Source: Clostridia bacterium
Lineage (GTDB): Bacteria > Bacillota > Clostridia > Lachnospirales > Lachnospiraceae
Assembly: GCA_910574255.1 (NCBI GenBank)
Contig: CAJTAK010000003.1
Coordinates: 62,001-126,000, forward strand
Direction: 5' to 3'
DNA: 64,000 nt
In this document: one piece after another, positions 53,707 to 62,605 of the stretch
Numbering within the stretch: the stretch's first letter is position 1
How the letters are laid out: each line of letters starts with the position of its first letter
Position numbers and translations under genes: made by a program
The notes under the pieces: model-generated
What the model was told of the DNA's origin: nothing
Databases searched by the model: none
What the model saw: the letters and a program-made list of their open reading frames with translations, nothing else

Positions 53707-54977
53707 TATCTGTCACCTGCCTTTATCAATGTCTCGCCGCTTTCCAGAACGCCGTCCTTGTAATCATCCGGCGTGGTATCTCCGGAAATTGCTGTATTCT
53801 TTCCAATCTTTACATTTGGCGGTATATAGGAATTCTCTCCTATGGTTACAAGGCCAAAGGAATAAATCTTCGGCTGTACTTTATTGGGGATATCCTCTCC
53901 TATTCCCAGAACAACACCATCGGAAATCTCTACCTCTTCTGCAATAATTGCCTTGTCAATGGTACAATTTTCACCGATGCCCGTATTCTTCATTATAATG
54001 GAATCCCGTACCACCGTGCCCTTTCCTATCGTAACTCCTGATCCGATCACAGAATTGAATACATCTCCATATATCTCCGAGCCGCCGCTGATGATGCTGC
54101 GCTCAATCTTGGATTCCGTAGAGATATATTGAGGCGGAACCGCATCACTCTTGGTATAGATCTTCCAGAACTCTTCATAAAGATTAAATTCCGGAATAAT
54201 ATCAATTAATTCCATGTTGGCTTCCCAATAAGATCCCAAAGTTCCAACGTCCTTCCAGTAGCCATTGAACTCGTAGGCAAATAGACGGTTGCCGTTGTCA
54301 TGACAATATGGAATAATATGTTTTCCGAAGTCACAGCTCTGCTGGCTGGACATCTCAATCAATGCATTGCGCAGAATCTTCCAGCTGAAAATGTAAATAC
54401 CCATGGATGCCAGATTGCTTCTGGGATGCTCCGGCTTCTCTTCAAACTCGGTAATCCGATTCTCACCGTCCGTGATCATAATGCCGAAACGGCTTGCCTC
54501 CTCCATTGGTACAGGCATAACTGCAATTGTTACGTCCGCATTGTTCTCCTTATGGAAATCAAGCATCACTTCATAATCCATCTTATAAATATGGTCGCCG
54601 GACAAGATCAACACATACTCCGGATTATAGGTGTCAATATAGTCCAGATTCTGATAAATGGCATTGGCTGTACCGGTGTACCATTCACTGTTATTACTCT
54701 TCTCATAGGGCGGAAGAACAGTAACACCCCCTATATTGCGGTCCAGATCCCACGGCATTCCGATTCCTATATGGGTATTCAGGCGCAGTGGCTGATATTG
54801 TGTCAGCACTCCAACAGTGTCAACACCGGAATTAATGCAATTGCTTAAGGGAAAATCGATAATTCTGTATTTTCCGCCAAATGAAACAGCCGGTTTCGCA
54901 ACCTTGGCGGTCAGTACGCCAAGACGGCTTCCCTGGCCGCCTGCCAAAAGCATGGCAATCATTTCTTTTTTAATCAC
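53706..54977 (-). CDS. glgC: Glucose-1-phosphate adenylyltransferase, GlgC subunit
   Basis: Catalytic subunit of 423 residues. Nucleotide loop [65 protein letters not shown] and [19 protein letters not shown] (substrate Lys/Asp). The beta-helix C-terminus carries [14 protein letters not shown] and [17 protein letters not shown]. First gene of the glgCD pair, with the promoter at 55020-55048. Confidence 0.96.
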   Translation of the reverse strand: MIKKEMIAMLLAGGQGSRLGVLTAKVAKPAVSFGGKYRIIDFPLSNCINSGVDTVGVLTQYQPLRLNTHIGIGMPWDLDRNIGGVTVLPPYEKSNNSEWYTGTANAIYQNLDYIDTYNPEYVLILSGDHIYKMDYEVMLDFHKENNADVTIAVMPVPMEEASRFGIMITDGENRITEFEEKPEHPRSNLASMGIYIFSWKILRNALIEMSSQQSCDFGKHIIPYCHDNGNRLFAYEFNGYWKDVGTLGSYWEANMELIDIIPEFNLYEEFWKIYTKSDAVPPQYISTESKIERSIISGGSEIYGDVFNSVIGSGVTIGKGTVVRDSIIMKNTGIGENCTIDKAIIAEEVEISDGVVLGIGEDIPNKVQPKIYSFGLVTIGENSYIPPNVKIGKNTAISGDTTPDDYKDGVLESGETLIKAGDR

Positions 54978-55019
54978 GTAATCACCTCTTGTTGTAATAT
55001 TAGTTCGTCTATGATACGA

Positions 55020-55048
55020 ATTATACCATATCTCTTGTAAATAGTGAA
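55020..55048 (-). promoter_or_regulatory. Promoter of glgCD
   Basis: On the minus strand TTCACT, 17 bases, TATAAT (complement of 55020-55025). Confidence 0.6.
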
Positions 55049-55195
55049 CATTTTTTTATAAATTTGCCAAATTATTTTAAACATTTTGCGACAAGTTTTT
55101 CACAATGTTTTCGGCATTTTCTCTATATTGTATTAAACCAATACCCATTTCTTGTTAACTTTTCCTCTTTTCTGTATTTTTTTCTTGCATAATCT

Positions 55196-55223
55196 TTGCA
55201 TTTTCATAAAATAAGGTTATACT
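55196..55223 (+). promoter_or_regulatory. Promoter of murC
   Basis: TTGCAT (55196-55201), 16 bases, TATACT (55218-55223), about 40 bases before the murC ATG. Confidence 0.6.
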
Positions 55224-55266
55224 GATAAGTGAAATGCAAATAATTAAAAGACAGGATGTGTATCGA

Positions 55267-56646
55267 ATGTATCATATTGATTTTCACAACCCCATTTCTA
55301 TCCATTTTATCGGCATCGGCGGCATCAGTATGAGCGGACTGGCAGAAATACTCTTAAAGGAACAATTCCGTATCTCCGGCTCTGACAGCAGGGCTTCCGA
55401 ACTGACAAAACACTTAGAAGCCCGAGGCGCCCGGATTTTGATCGGGCAGAAATCCTCCAATATTCCCAAGGACTGCCAGTTGGTTGTCTATACTGCCGCT
55501 ATCCATCCGGACAATCCGGAATTCGCCGCCGCAAAGGACCGAAAGCTCCCCATGCTTTCCAGAGCCCAATTGCTTGGACAGATTATGGCCAACTACAAGA
55601 CTGCTATTGCCGTGGCCGGAACACACGGAAAAACTACCACTACCTCTATGATTGCTTCTATTCTAATGGCCGCCAACGCAGATCCTACCATCTCAGTAGG
55701 CGGTATTCTGCCCTCAATCGGAGGAAATATCCGTGTAGGCCGTTCCGGGACCTTTCTTACGGAAGCATGTGAATATACCAATAGCTTTCTGGAATTTTAT
55801 CCCACCGTCGGGATCATATTAAATATAGAAGAAGACCATATGGACTTCTTCCGGGATTTGGCCGATATCCGCCATTCCTTCCGGCGTTTTGCCCAGCTTA
55901 TACCCCAGGATGGTCTTCTGATCATAAACCGGGATATTGAACAGTATCAGGAGATTACAGAGGGGCTGGCCTGTTCTGTAATAACCTTCGGCATGAACCC
56001 CGAGAGCAATTATTATGCTTCCGGCCTTTCCTACGATACCTTGGCCCACGCCTCCTTTATGGCAGTAATTGACCGGACGGATGAAACACCTGTCCAATTG
56101 GCTGTTCCGGGTGCACATAATGTGTCCAATGCACTGGCTGCTATTGCTGTGGCCAAGGCCCTTCACATTTCTTCGGAAGACATTCAAAAGGGTCTTCTTT
56201 CTTTTACCGGAACGGACCGGCGTTTCCAGTATAAAGGCGAGGTAAACGGCTTTACCATAATTGATGATTATGCCCATCATCCCACAGAGATCCGGGCCAC
56301 ATTGGAAGCTGCGTCCCTCTATCCCCACAGAGAGATCTGGTGCGTCTTCCAGCCCCATACCTACACACGAACCAAAGCATTTCTGTCAGAATTTGCAGAA
56401 GCTCTGGCCCTGGCAGATCATATTGTATTAGCAGATATTTACGCCGCCCGTGAAACCGACACACTGGGAATCAGCTCACAGACATTGGCGGCGGAATTGA
56501 AAAAATTAGGTGCAGATGTCCATTATTTTCCTTCTTTTCAAGAAATTGAAAAATTTTTATTAAAAAAATGTTTACACGGGGACTTGTGCATAACTATGGG
56601 CGCCGGAAATGTGATAAACATTGGAGAAAATCTTTTAAATCGCTAG
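55267..56646 (+). CDS. murC: UDP-N-acetylmuramate--L-alanine ligase
   Basis: Adds L-Ala to UDP-MurNAc in peptidoglycan synthesis. 459 residues from ATG 55267 (AGGATG upstream); an in-frame ATG at 55234 has no clear site. N-terminal Rossmann HFIGIGGISMSGLAEIL, ATP loop VAGTHGKTTTTSM near residue 117, EACEYTNSFLEFYP, HNVSNALAAIAVAKAL and FTGTDRRFQYKG ... DDYAHHPTEI. Full length. Confidence 0.96.
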   Translation: MYHIDFHNPISIHFIGIGGISMSGLAEILLKEQFRISGSDSRASELTKHLEARGARILIGQKSSNIPKDCQLVVYTAAIHPDNPEFAAAKDRKLPMLSRAQLLGQIMANYKTAIAVAGTHGKTTTTSMIASILMAANADPTISVGGILPSIGGNIRVGRSGTFLTEACEYTNSFLEFYPTVGIILNIEEDHMDFFRDLADIRHSFRRFAQLIPQDGLLIINRDIEQYQEITEGLACSVITFGMNPESNYYASGLSYDTLAHASFMAVIDRTDETPVQLAVPGAHNVSNALAAIAVAKALHISSEDIQKGLLSFTGTDRRFQYKGEVNGFTIIDDYAHHPTEIRATLEAASLYPHREIWCVFQPHTYTRTKAFLSEFAEALALADHIVLADIYAARETDTLGISSQTLAAELKKLGADVHYFPSFQEIEKFLLKKCLHGDLCITMGAGNVINIGENLLNR

Positions 56647-56853
56647 TTATCCACATTATCCACATGTTTATACACCGATTTTGGTTAAAAAACATGTGGA
56701 TTTTTTTGTGGACAAACTGTTGACATAAATTTTTCTCTCAAAATGAACAATTCCTGTATTTTTCAAGTGTACATCCCCTCTTTGTCGGTTGCAAATAATA
56801 CTTCTCCACAAAGTTATCCACATTATCCACATAATCCAACCGGATTATCCACC
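56647..56853. promoter_or_regulatory. DnaA-box cluster upstream of the dnaD-like operon
   Basis: Four perfect TTATCCACA boxes occur as two back-to-back pairs (56647-56655, 56656-56664; 56814-56822, 56823-56831). Near matches are TTATACACC (56668-56676), TTATCCACC (56845-56853), TTCTCCACA (56802-56810) and, on the minus strand, TTGTCCACA (complement of 56707-56715). The intervening DNA is AT-rich. No dnaA or dnaN is adjacent. Confidence 0.8.
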
Positions 56854-56888
56854 TGAGTTTTCAAGGTACAGACTTCAAAAAAGAACAT

Positions 56889-56916
56889 TTGCATTTTGAA
56901 AGAGTTATGGTAAAAT
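56889..56916 (+). promoter_or_regulatory. Promoter of the dnaD-dnaC-prs operon
   Basis: TTGCAT (56889-56894), 16 bases, TAAAAT (56911-56916), just downstream of the DnaA boxes. Confidence 0.6.
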
Positions 56917-56999
56917 GTTCACAAAAGCAATAAGCAGTGCTGTCTTCCGCTCATCGGAATATAGCTGTACTGCCGATCCCCACCAAGGAGGCAAGCATT

Positions 57000-58016
57000 A
57001 TGACCCATTTTCAACTGCACGGCCCGGCTCATACAGGCCACACCCCAGTCTCTGACATATTTTTAGACGAATATATGCCTGCCGCCAACGGCGAATACGT
57101 AAAGGTATACCTGTACCTCTTGCGCTGTCTGAAGTCCGATATGCAGGAGCTTTCCATTTCCTTGATTGCGGACAAGTTTGACCATACAGAGAGCGATGTA
57201 CAGCGCGCTTTAAAGTATTGGGAAAAGATGCATTTGTTAAAGCTGGAATATGATGAGTCCAAGGCCCTTACTGGTATCTGCCTGACAGAGAACGAAGCGA
57301 AAGCCGCCAATCCGGAGACAGACGCTCCCTTGGTACCTGAAGGTTCCTCCGAATCTTCTCCTTTTACATCGGTTTCCCCTTTGTCACAGGACGAGGCAAA
57401 GCAGCTCCTTTTTATCTGTGAGCAGTATCTGGGAAAGACCTTAAGTTCCACAGAGGTTTCCCGAATCATGTACTTTCATGACACCTTGGGCTTCAGCGCA
57501 GATCTCATTGAATATCTGGTGGAGTACTGTGTCTCCAAGCAGCACAAAAGTCTGCGTTACATAGAATCTGTAGCCCTTGGCTGGCATAAAAGCGGTTATA
57601 CTACTGTCAGCCAGGCCAAGCAGCAAACTTCCACCTACAGCAAAGCCTATTTTTCTATCTTAAAGGCATTCGGCATTTCCGGCCGGAATCCGGTGGAGGG
57701 AGAAATTGCGTATATGAATAAATGGATGAAGGAATGGGGCTTTTCGCAGGAGCTGATTGCAGAAGCCTGCAGCCGCACTATGACCGCCATCCATCAGCCC
57801 AGCTTTGAATATGCAGATCGGATCTTGGGACGCTGGAAGGAACGGGGCGTTGTCCGCCTATCCGATCTGGAAGCTCTGGACCAGCAGCATCAGGCGGCAA
57901 AGAACCATTCGGAAGAAGTACAGGCCAAAAAGGCTGCTCCATCCAGCCGATTTCATAATTTCCGGGAACGCAGCTACAATTTTCAGGAATTGGAAAAGCA
58001 GCTTATCAACCACTAA
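57000..58016 (+). CDS. DnaD/DnaB-domain replication initiation protein
   Basis: A primosome component. 338 residues from ATG 57000, preceded by AAGGAGGCAAGCATT; a longer reading lacks a site. N-terminal winged helix (about 15-95: FLDEYMPAANGEYVKVYLYLLRC, IADKFDHTESDVQRALKYW), a linker, then a DnaB_2 domain (about 130-205: LGFSADLIEYLVEYCVSKQ, RYIESVALGWHKSGYTT) and a second such repeat (about 215-280). The C-terminal part is Lys/Gln-rich. Followed 16 bases later by the loader ATPase, as B. subtilis dnaB precedes dnaI. Confidence 0.88.
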   Translation: MTHFQLHGPAHTGHTPVSDIFLDEYMPAANGEYVKVYLYLLRCLKSDMQELSISLIADKFDHTESDVQRALKYWEKMHLLKLEYDESKALTGICLTENEAKAANPETDAPLVPEGSSESSPFTSVSPLSQDEAKQLLFICEQYLGKTLSSTEVSRIMYFHDTLGFSADLIEYLVEYCVSKQHKSLRYIESVALGWHKSGYTTVSQAKQQTSTYSKAYFSILKAFGISGRNPVEGEIAYMNKWMKEWGFSQELIAEACSRTMTAIHQPSFEYADRILGRWKERGVVRLSDLEALDQQHQAAKNHSEEVQAKKAAPSSRFHNFRERSYNFQELEKQLINH

Positions 58017-58031
58017 TGGGAGGAAATCCCC

Positions 58032-59003
58032 TTGCCTTTGATGAATACCCAATATGAGGCGATTATGCGTACCTACGCCAGCCGGCAGGCAAAAAATCGC
58101 AGGGAGCTGGAAGAACGCCTCACAAAAATACAAAATCAAATTCCACTGCTTTCTTCTCTGGACGCCTCGCTTGTCTCTCTTCAGGCAGAACAGGTTCGGG
58201 CTTCCATAAACGGCCATCCGGAAAGACAAAACCAATTAAAGAACGAACTGGCTCAGCTTCGCCGCAAGCGCCAAAGCCTTTTGGAAGCCGGCGGCTATAC
58301 CTTAAAGGATCTGGAGCCGTCCTATACCTGTCCGGATTGTCAGGATACCGGATACATAGGAACTGAAAAATGCCATTGTTTTTTACAGGCTGAGATTGAA
58401 CTCATCTATCACCAGTCCCATTTAAAGGAAATTTTAGCGCAAGAAAATTTCCACACCTTTTCCTATTCCTGGTATGAGGGAGAGGATCTGGAGATTATGA
58501 AACATCATGTAATGGATGCAAGGCTTTTCATTGAAGCCTTTGACAGGGAGTTTCAGAATCTGCTTCTTCTGGGAGCCGTGGGGACGGGAAAGACCTTCCT
58601 TTCCAACTGTATCGCAAAGGAATTGATGGACACGGGGCATTCCGTTGTCTATTTAACGGCCTTTCAATTATTTCAGCTTCTCTCAAAAGCTGTTTTCGGA
58701 AATGACTATGGCGATACTTCTCCCCAGCAGGCCTATCCTTATATTTTGGACTGTGATCTGCTCATTATTGATGATCTGGGAACAGAACTGCCTAACTCCT
58801 TTACCGTATCCCAGTTCTTTCTTTGCATCAATGAACGGATTCTAAGAAGAAAAGCTACCTTAATTTCTTCCAATCTGGATATGGAAGCTCTGCAGAATAT
58901 TTACTCAGAGCGTACCCTGTCCCGTATCATCAGCAGCTATACCATTCGAAAACTTCCCGGAACCGATATACGGATCCGAAAAAAATTGCAGACCGGCACT
59001 TAG
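58032..59003 (+). CDS. DnaC/DnaI-like helicase loader ATPase
   Basis: Loads the replicative helicase. 323 residues; TTG at 58032 is preferred because GGGAGG lies 8 bases upstream, whereas the ATG at 58041 would be 17 bases away. Residues about 99-115 form a cysteine zinc motif (CPDCQDTGYIGTEKCHC). The AAA+ domain has Walker A GAVGTGKT near 181, Walker B LLIIDDLGTEL and sensor-like LISSNLDMEALQNIYSERTLSRI. DnaC fits this layout. Follows the DnaD-like gene in the same operon. Confidence 0.92.
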   Translation: MPLMNTQYEAIMRTYASRQAKNRRELEERLTKIQNQIPLLSSLDASLVSLQAEQVRASINGHPERQNQLKNELAQLRRKRQSLLEAGGYTLKDLEPSYTCPDCQDTGYIGTEKCHCFLQAEIELIYHQSHLKEILAQENFHTFSYSWYEGEDLEIMKHHVMDARLFIEAFDREFQNLLLLGAVGTGKTFLSNCIAKELMDTGHSVVYLTAFQLFQLLSKAVFGNDYGDTSPQQAYPYILDCDLLIIDDLGTELPNSFTVSQFFLCINERILRRKATLISSNLDMEALQNIYSERTLSRIISSYTIRKLPGTDIRIRKKLQTGT

Positions 59004-59024
59004 TGCCAGAAAACGGAGGATATT

Positions 59025-60221
59025 ATGTTGTTACAGCGCAGTCAGCGTGTACTTGAAACCATTCCTGTAGGATCACTTGGCCTGATTCCTTTAAAGAGCT
59101 GTCAGCAGCTAGGTCAGCAGGTCAACGACTATCTGGTAAAGTGGCGTCACTCCAGTGAGCTGGAGCACAAATCCAACATTGCCTTTACTGGTTATGAGCG
59201 GGATTCCTATCTCATTGAAGCCAAAACCCCCCGTTTTGGTTCCGGAGAAGCCAAGGGAAGCCTTTCCGATTCCGTAAGAGGTAATGACCTTTATCTGATG
59301 GTAGATGTCTGCAACTACAGCCTAACCTACCAGCTCTACGGGTATACGAATCACATGTCCCCAGATGACCATTTTCAGGATTTGAAACGCGTTATTGCCG
59401 CTATCGGCGGAAAGGCCCGGCGTATCACAGTTATTATGCCATTTCTTTATGAAAGCCGGCAGCATAAGCGGACTGCTCGGGAATCATTGGACTGCGCTCT
59501 TGCTCTTCAAGAGCTTGTGGCAATGGGAGTGGAAAACATCCTCACCTTTGAGGCCCATGATCCCCGTGTACAGAATGCCATTCCCCTTTACGGCTTCGAG
59601 ACTATTCCTTCGACTTACCAGATGGTCAAAGGGCTTTTGGAGAATGTGCAGGATCTGCAGCTTGACAGTGAGCATATGCTTGTGATAAGTCCGGATGAAG
59701 GCGGTATGTCCCGGGCTGTTTATCTTGCCAATGTTCTGGGACTGGATATGGGCATGTTCTATAAGAGGCGAGATTATACGAAGCTTGTAAAAGGACGGAA
59801 TCCCATTATTTCCCACGAATTTTTAGGAGAAGGAATCAAGGGGAAGGATATGATTATCGTGGATGACATGATTTCTTCCGGAGACAGCGTGTTAGAAGTG
59901 GCTGGTGAACTGAAAAAACGCGGAGCTGAACGAATCTTTGTCTTCTCCACCTTTGGTTTGTTTACCAATGGACTGAATCAGTTTGATGAGGCCTATGAGA
60001 AAGGTATTATCTCCCGGGTCCTCACTACAAATCTGGTTTACCAGACACCAGAGCTTTTGAAGCGCCCTTATTATATTAATTGCGATATGAGCAAATATAT
60101 TGCTCTTCTTATTGATACCTTGAATCATGATGTGTCCATCAGCGATCTGCTGGATCCCTATGATCGGATTCAGGCTCTTGTGAAAAAATACGAGGCCCGA
60201 CAGCCCATTTTAGACGACTGA
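59025..60221 (+). CDS. prs: Ribose-phosphate pyrophosphokinase, long form
   Basis: Makes PRPP from ribose 5-phosphate and ATP. 398 residues, longer than the usual about 315; the extra length is mainly N-terminal (about 75 residues before the SLSDSVRGNDLYLMVDV start of the fold). PRPP loop MIIVDDMISSGDSVLEVA, ATP region MPFLYESRQHKR and VISPDEGGMSRAV are present. The Prs family tag is clear although several loops vary from class I enzymes. Last gene of the dnaD-dnaC-prs operon; its product feeds PncB and nucleotide synthesis. Confidence 0.9.
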   Translation: MLLQRSQRVLETIPVGSLGLIPLKSCQQLGQQVNDYLVKWRHSSELEHKSNIAFTGYERDSYLIEAKTPRFGSGEAKGSLSDSVRGNDLYLMVDVCNYSLTYQLYGYTNHMSPDDHFQDLKRVIAAIGGKARRITVIMPFLYESRQHKRTARESLDCALALQELVAMGVENILTFEAHDPRVQNAIPLYGFETIPSTYQMVKGLLENVQDLQLDSEHMLVISPDEGGMSRAVYLANVLGLDMGMFYKRRDYTKLVKGRNPIISHEFLGEGIKGKDMIIVDDMISSGDSVLEVAGELKKRGAERIFVFSTFGLFTNGLNQFDEAYEKGIISRVLTTNLVYQTPELLKRPYYINCDMSKYIALLIDTLNHDVSISDLLDPYDRIQALVKKYEARQPILDD

Positions 60222-60223
60222 TA

Positions 60224-60266
60224 AAAAGCGCTTCTCAAAGCCGTACGGCCTTGGAAGCGCTTTTTA
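60224..60266. terminator. Terminator of the dnaD-prs operon
   Basis: AAAAAGCGCTTC pairs with GAAGCGCTTTTT around CAAAGCCGTACGGCCTTG, with T-rich flanks. It lies immediately after the prs stop and before the convergent regulator gene. Confidence 0.85.
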
Positions 60267-60286
60267 TATGCAGGGCTTACAATCTA

Positions 60287-60976
60287 TTACACTTTAAAGC
60301 GGTATCCTACACCCCATATTGTCTCAATGTATTGGGGTTTTGTAGAATTAAATTCAATCTTTTCACGGATTTTCTTAATATGCACTGTCACAGTAGCAAT
60401 GTCGCCAACGGAATCCATATCCCAGATCTGACGGAACAGCTCTTCTTTGGTAAACACATGGTTGGGATTTTCCGCAAGAAAGGTTAAAAGATCAAATTCC
60501 CGGGAAGTAAAATTCTTTTCCTCTCCATTCACCCATACCCGGCGAGCCGTCTTGTCAATCTTTATCCCGCGGATCTCGATCACCTGATTTTCCTTCACAT
60601 TGCTGCTGACCAGCCGCTCATAACGGGTAAGATGAGCCTTCACTCTGGCCACCAGCTCGCTTGGACTGAATGGCTTTGTCATATAGTCATCGGCTCCCAG
60701 ACCCAGACCACGGATCTTGTCAATATCATCCTTTTTAGCAGAAACCATAATAATCGGCGTATTCTTTGCCTCCCGGAGCAGCCTGCAAATCTCAAATCCA
60801 TCCACCCCCGGCAGCATCAAATCCAGAATCACTAATTGAAAGTCCTCATTAAGAGCCCTCTCCAGCCCTCTAGTCCCCTCTCCTTCAATCTCAACCTCAA
60901 AGCCGCTCAGTTCCAGATAATCCTTCTCCAGATCTGCAATGGATTCTTCGTCTTCTATAATCAATATTCTACTCAT
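60287..60976 (-). CDS. OmpR/PhoB-family response regulator (second system)
   Basis: A 229-residue regulator. Receiver with acidic pocket IIEDEESIADL, phosphoacceptor Asp near 51 (LVILDLMLPGVDG), Lys in MTKPFSPSELVARV; winged helix (about 135-229) with FTSREFDLLTFLAENPNHVFT and VTVHIKKIREKI. Its ATG overlaps the kinase stop by 4 bases, with the kinase gene upstream. Confidence 0.93.
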   Translation of the reverse strand: MSRILIIEDEESIADLEKDYLELSGFEVEIEGEGTRGLERALNEDFQLVILDLMLPGVDGFEICRLLREAKNTPIIMVSAKKDDIDKIRGLGLGADDYMTKPFSPSELVARVKAHLTRYERLVSSNVKENQVIEIRGIKIDKTARRVWVNGEEKNFTSREFDLLTFLAENPNHVFTKEELFRQIWDMDSVGDIATVTVHIKKIREKIEFNSTKPQYIETIWGVGYRFKV

Positions 60977-62463
60977 GTTATCGGAACCTCCTGATATTTT
61001 CTAAGGACAAAATACATCACTGTACCTGTATGCTCTTTACTGGTAGCCCACACCTGGCCCCCATGATCCTCCACAATCTTCTTCACAATGGAAAGTCCAA
61101 TACCGCTTCCTCCCTTAGAGGAATTGCGGGAAACATCCGCCCGATAAAAGCGATCAAAGATCTGGGGCAAATCCTTGGCTGCAATTCCCTTTCCATTATC
61201 CTCAATCTCCACCTGAATAAAGTCCCCAACGTCTTTCACCCGGATGTTGACCATACCCTTGGGCTTGTCAATATATTTGATAGAATTACCAACAATGTTA
61301 TTTATTACACGCTTAATCTGCTCTGCATCTGCAATTACCTGAATTTCTTCCTCCACATAATTAAAATAGGACAACTCAATATCCTGTTCCTCCAACTCTA
61401 TGGACAGTTCTTCCACACAGTCCGCAAAATAAGCATTCACATTGATCTTCTCAAAGGTATAAGGAATGCGGTTGGTATCAATCTTGGAATAAAAACTCAG
61501 TTCATTGATCAGCCGGTCCATATCGTTTGCCTTGTTGTAGATGGTTCGAAGATATTTTTCCTGCTTCTTTGGCGTATCCGCCACTCCATCCATCAAGCCC
61601 TCCACATAACCTTTCACCGCCGCAATAGGTGTCTTTAAGTCATGAGAAATATTACTGATAAGTTCTTTATTCTGACGTTCAGATTCCACCTTTTCCTCCG
61701 CAGACTCCTTTAACCTTCTGCGCATTTCCTCAAAGTCTGTACAGAGCTCGCCAATCTCATCATCTCCCCCTGCCGGCATCTCAAAATCCAGATTTCCCTC
61801 TGTAATATTTTTCGTTGCCACTTGTAGGTGATGAATGGGGGTAACAATGCTTTTATAAATCCATGCCGTCAGTATTACACTGGTAAATACCAAAACCAGC
61901 AAGATGGTCAATACCATATCCAATATCAGAGATTCCATCTCCGGTATCATGCTTCGCAGAGATGTAATAATGAACGCACTGCCCTCTGCGCCGTCCGGAA
62001 AAGTAAAGTCCAGCTGCTTTGCCAGCACCTGCACATTTCCGCCCACATAAATCCCGGTATCCTGGGAGGTTGTATACTTTTCATATTCCGGCAGCATGGA
62101 AAACAACTGCTCCTGCGCTCCTTCTCTGCCGCAATAAATGTAGGTATCACCTTTACGCACTACCAGAAAAGAATGGCGAGTCTCCAGTTCTGCATTGACA
62201 GAAGCCAAGTACTCCGGATCTTCAAAAGCCGCCGGACTTTCTTCCAGCTTCTGCCGCATCCCCTCATAGACAATCTGTGTAGCTCTGCTAAGCATAGCAG
62301 TTGTATTAGAGAATGTCTCATAGGTAGGATTCTCAACACCATAAAGCTCCTCTATGGATTTGATCTGATATTTTCCAAAACCATAAAAAGCAGCTCCTGT
62401 GAACAGAACCGGAACTAAGATCAAAATCAGAAATGTAATAATTAGTTTTGTGCGAAGTTTCAT
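60973..62463 (-). CDS. Membrane sensor histidine kinase (second system)
   Basis: A 496-residue kinase. Signal-anchor KLIITFLILILVPVLFTGAAFYG, sensor of about 150 residues, second helix MVLTILLVLVFTSVILTAWIY, HAMP (VTPIHHLQVATKNITEGN), phosphoacceptor ISNISHDLKTPIAAVKGYVEG with His near 273, N-box VNNIVGNSIKYIDK, G-boxes NGKGI and GSGIGLSIVKKI. The ATG has no Shine-Dalgarno sequence and starts about 10 bases after a TATAAT, so the message may be leaderless. Confidence 0.92.
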   Translation of the reverse strand: MKLRTKLIITFLILILVPVLFTGAAFYGFGKYQIKSIEELYGVENPTYETFSNTTAMLSRATQIVYEGMRQKLEESPAAFEDPEYLASVNAELETRHSFLVVRKGDTYIYCGREGAQEQLFSMLPEYEKYTTSQDTGIYVGGNVQVLAKQLDFTFPDGAEGSAFIITSLRSMIPEMESLILDMVLTILLVLVFTSVILTAWIYKSIVTPIHHLQVATKNITEGNLDFEMPAGGDDEIGELCTDFEEMRRRLKESAEEKVESERQNKELISNISHDLKTPIAAVKGYVEGLMDGVADTPKKQEKYLRTIYNKANDMDRLINELSFYSKIDTNRIPYTFEKINVNAYFADCVEELSIELEEQDIELSYFNYVEEEIQVIADAEQIKRVINNIVGNSIKYIDKPKGMVNIRVKDVGDFIQVEIEDNGKGIAAKDLPQIFDRFYRADVSRNSSKGGSGIGLSIVKKIVEDHGGQVWATSKEHTGTVMYFVLRKYQEVPIT

Positions 62464-62472
62464 AATAGTTTT

Positions 62473-62502
62473 ATTATAGCATGGATATGGAACACTTGTA
62501 GA
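62473..62502 (-). promoter_or_regulatory. Promoter of the second kinase-regulator pair
   Basis: On the minus strand TATAAT (complement of 62473-62478) with a weak -35 (TCTACA, 18 bases upstream). The ATG begins only 10 bases downstream. Confidence 0.55.
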
Positions 62503-62549
62503 AAAAGTATTATAAAAAATATAAATTTTTTCTAAATTATTTCATTTTA

Positions 62550-62578
62550 GCAAAAAGGCTGTTCTAAACAGAACAGCC
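62550..62578 (-). terminator. Terminator of the PfoR-like gene
   Basis: GGCTGTTCT (62557-62565) pairs with AGAACAGCC (62570-62578). On the minus strand TTTTTG follows. Confidence 0.8.
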
Positions 62579-62605
62579 CCAGATCAGAATATCCACTATA
62601 TTTTT

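Noticed and set aside
56647-56853. Chromosomal origin oriC
   Set aside because: DnaA boxes are present, but dnaA, dnaN, recF and rpmH are not adjacent. Recorded instead as a regulatory or titration cluster; GC-skew would be needed to decide.
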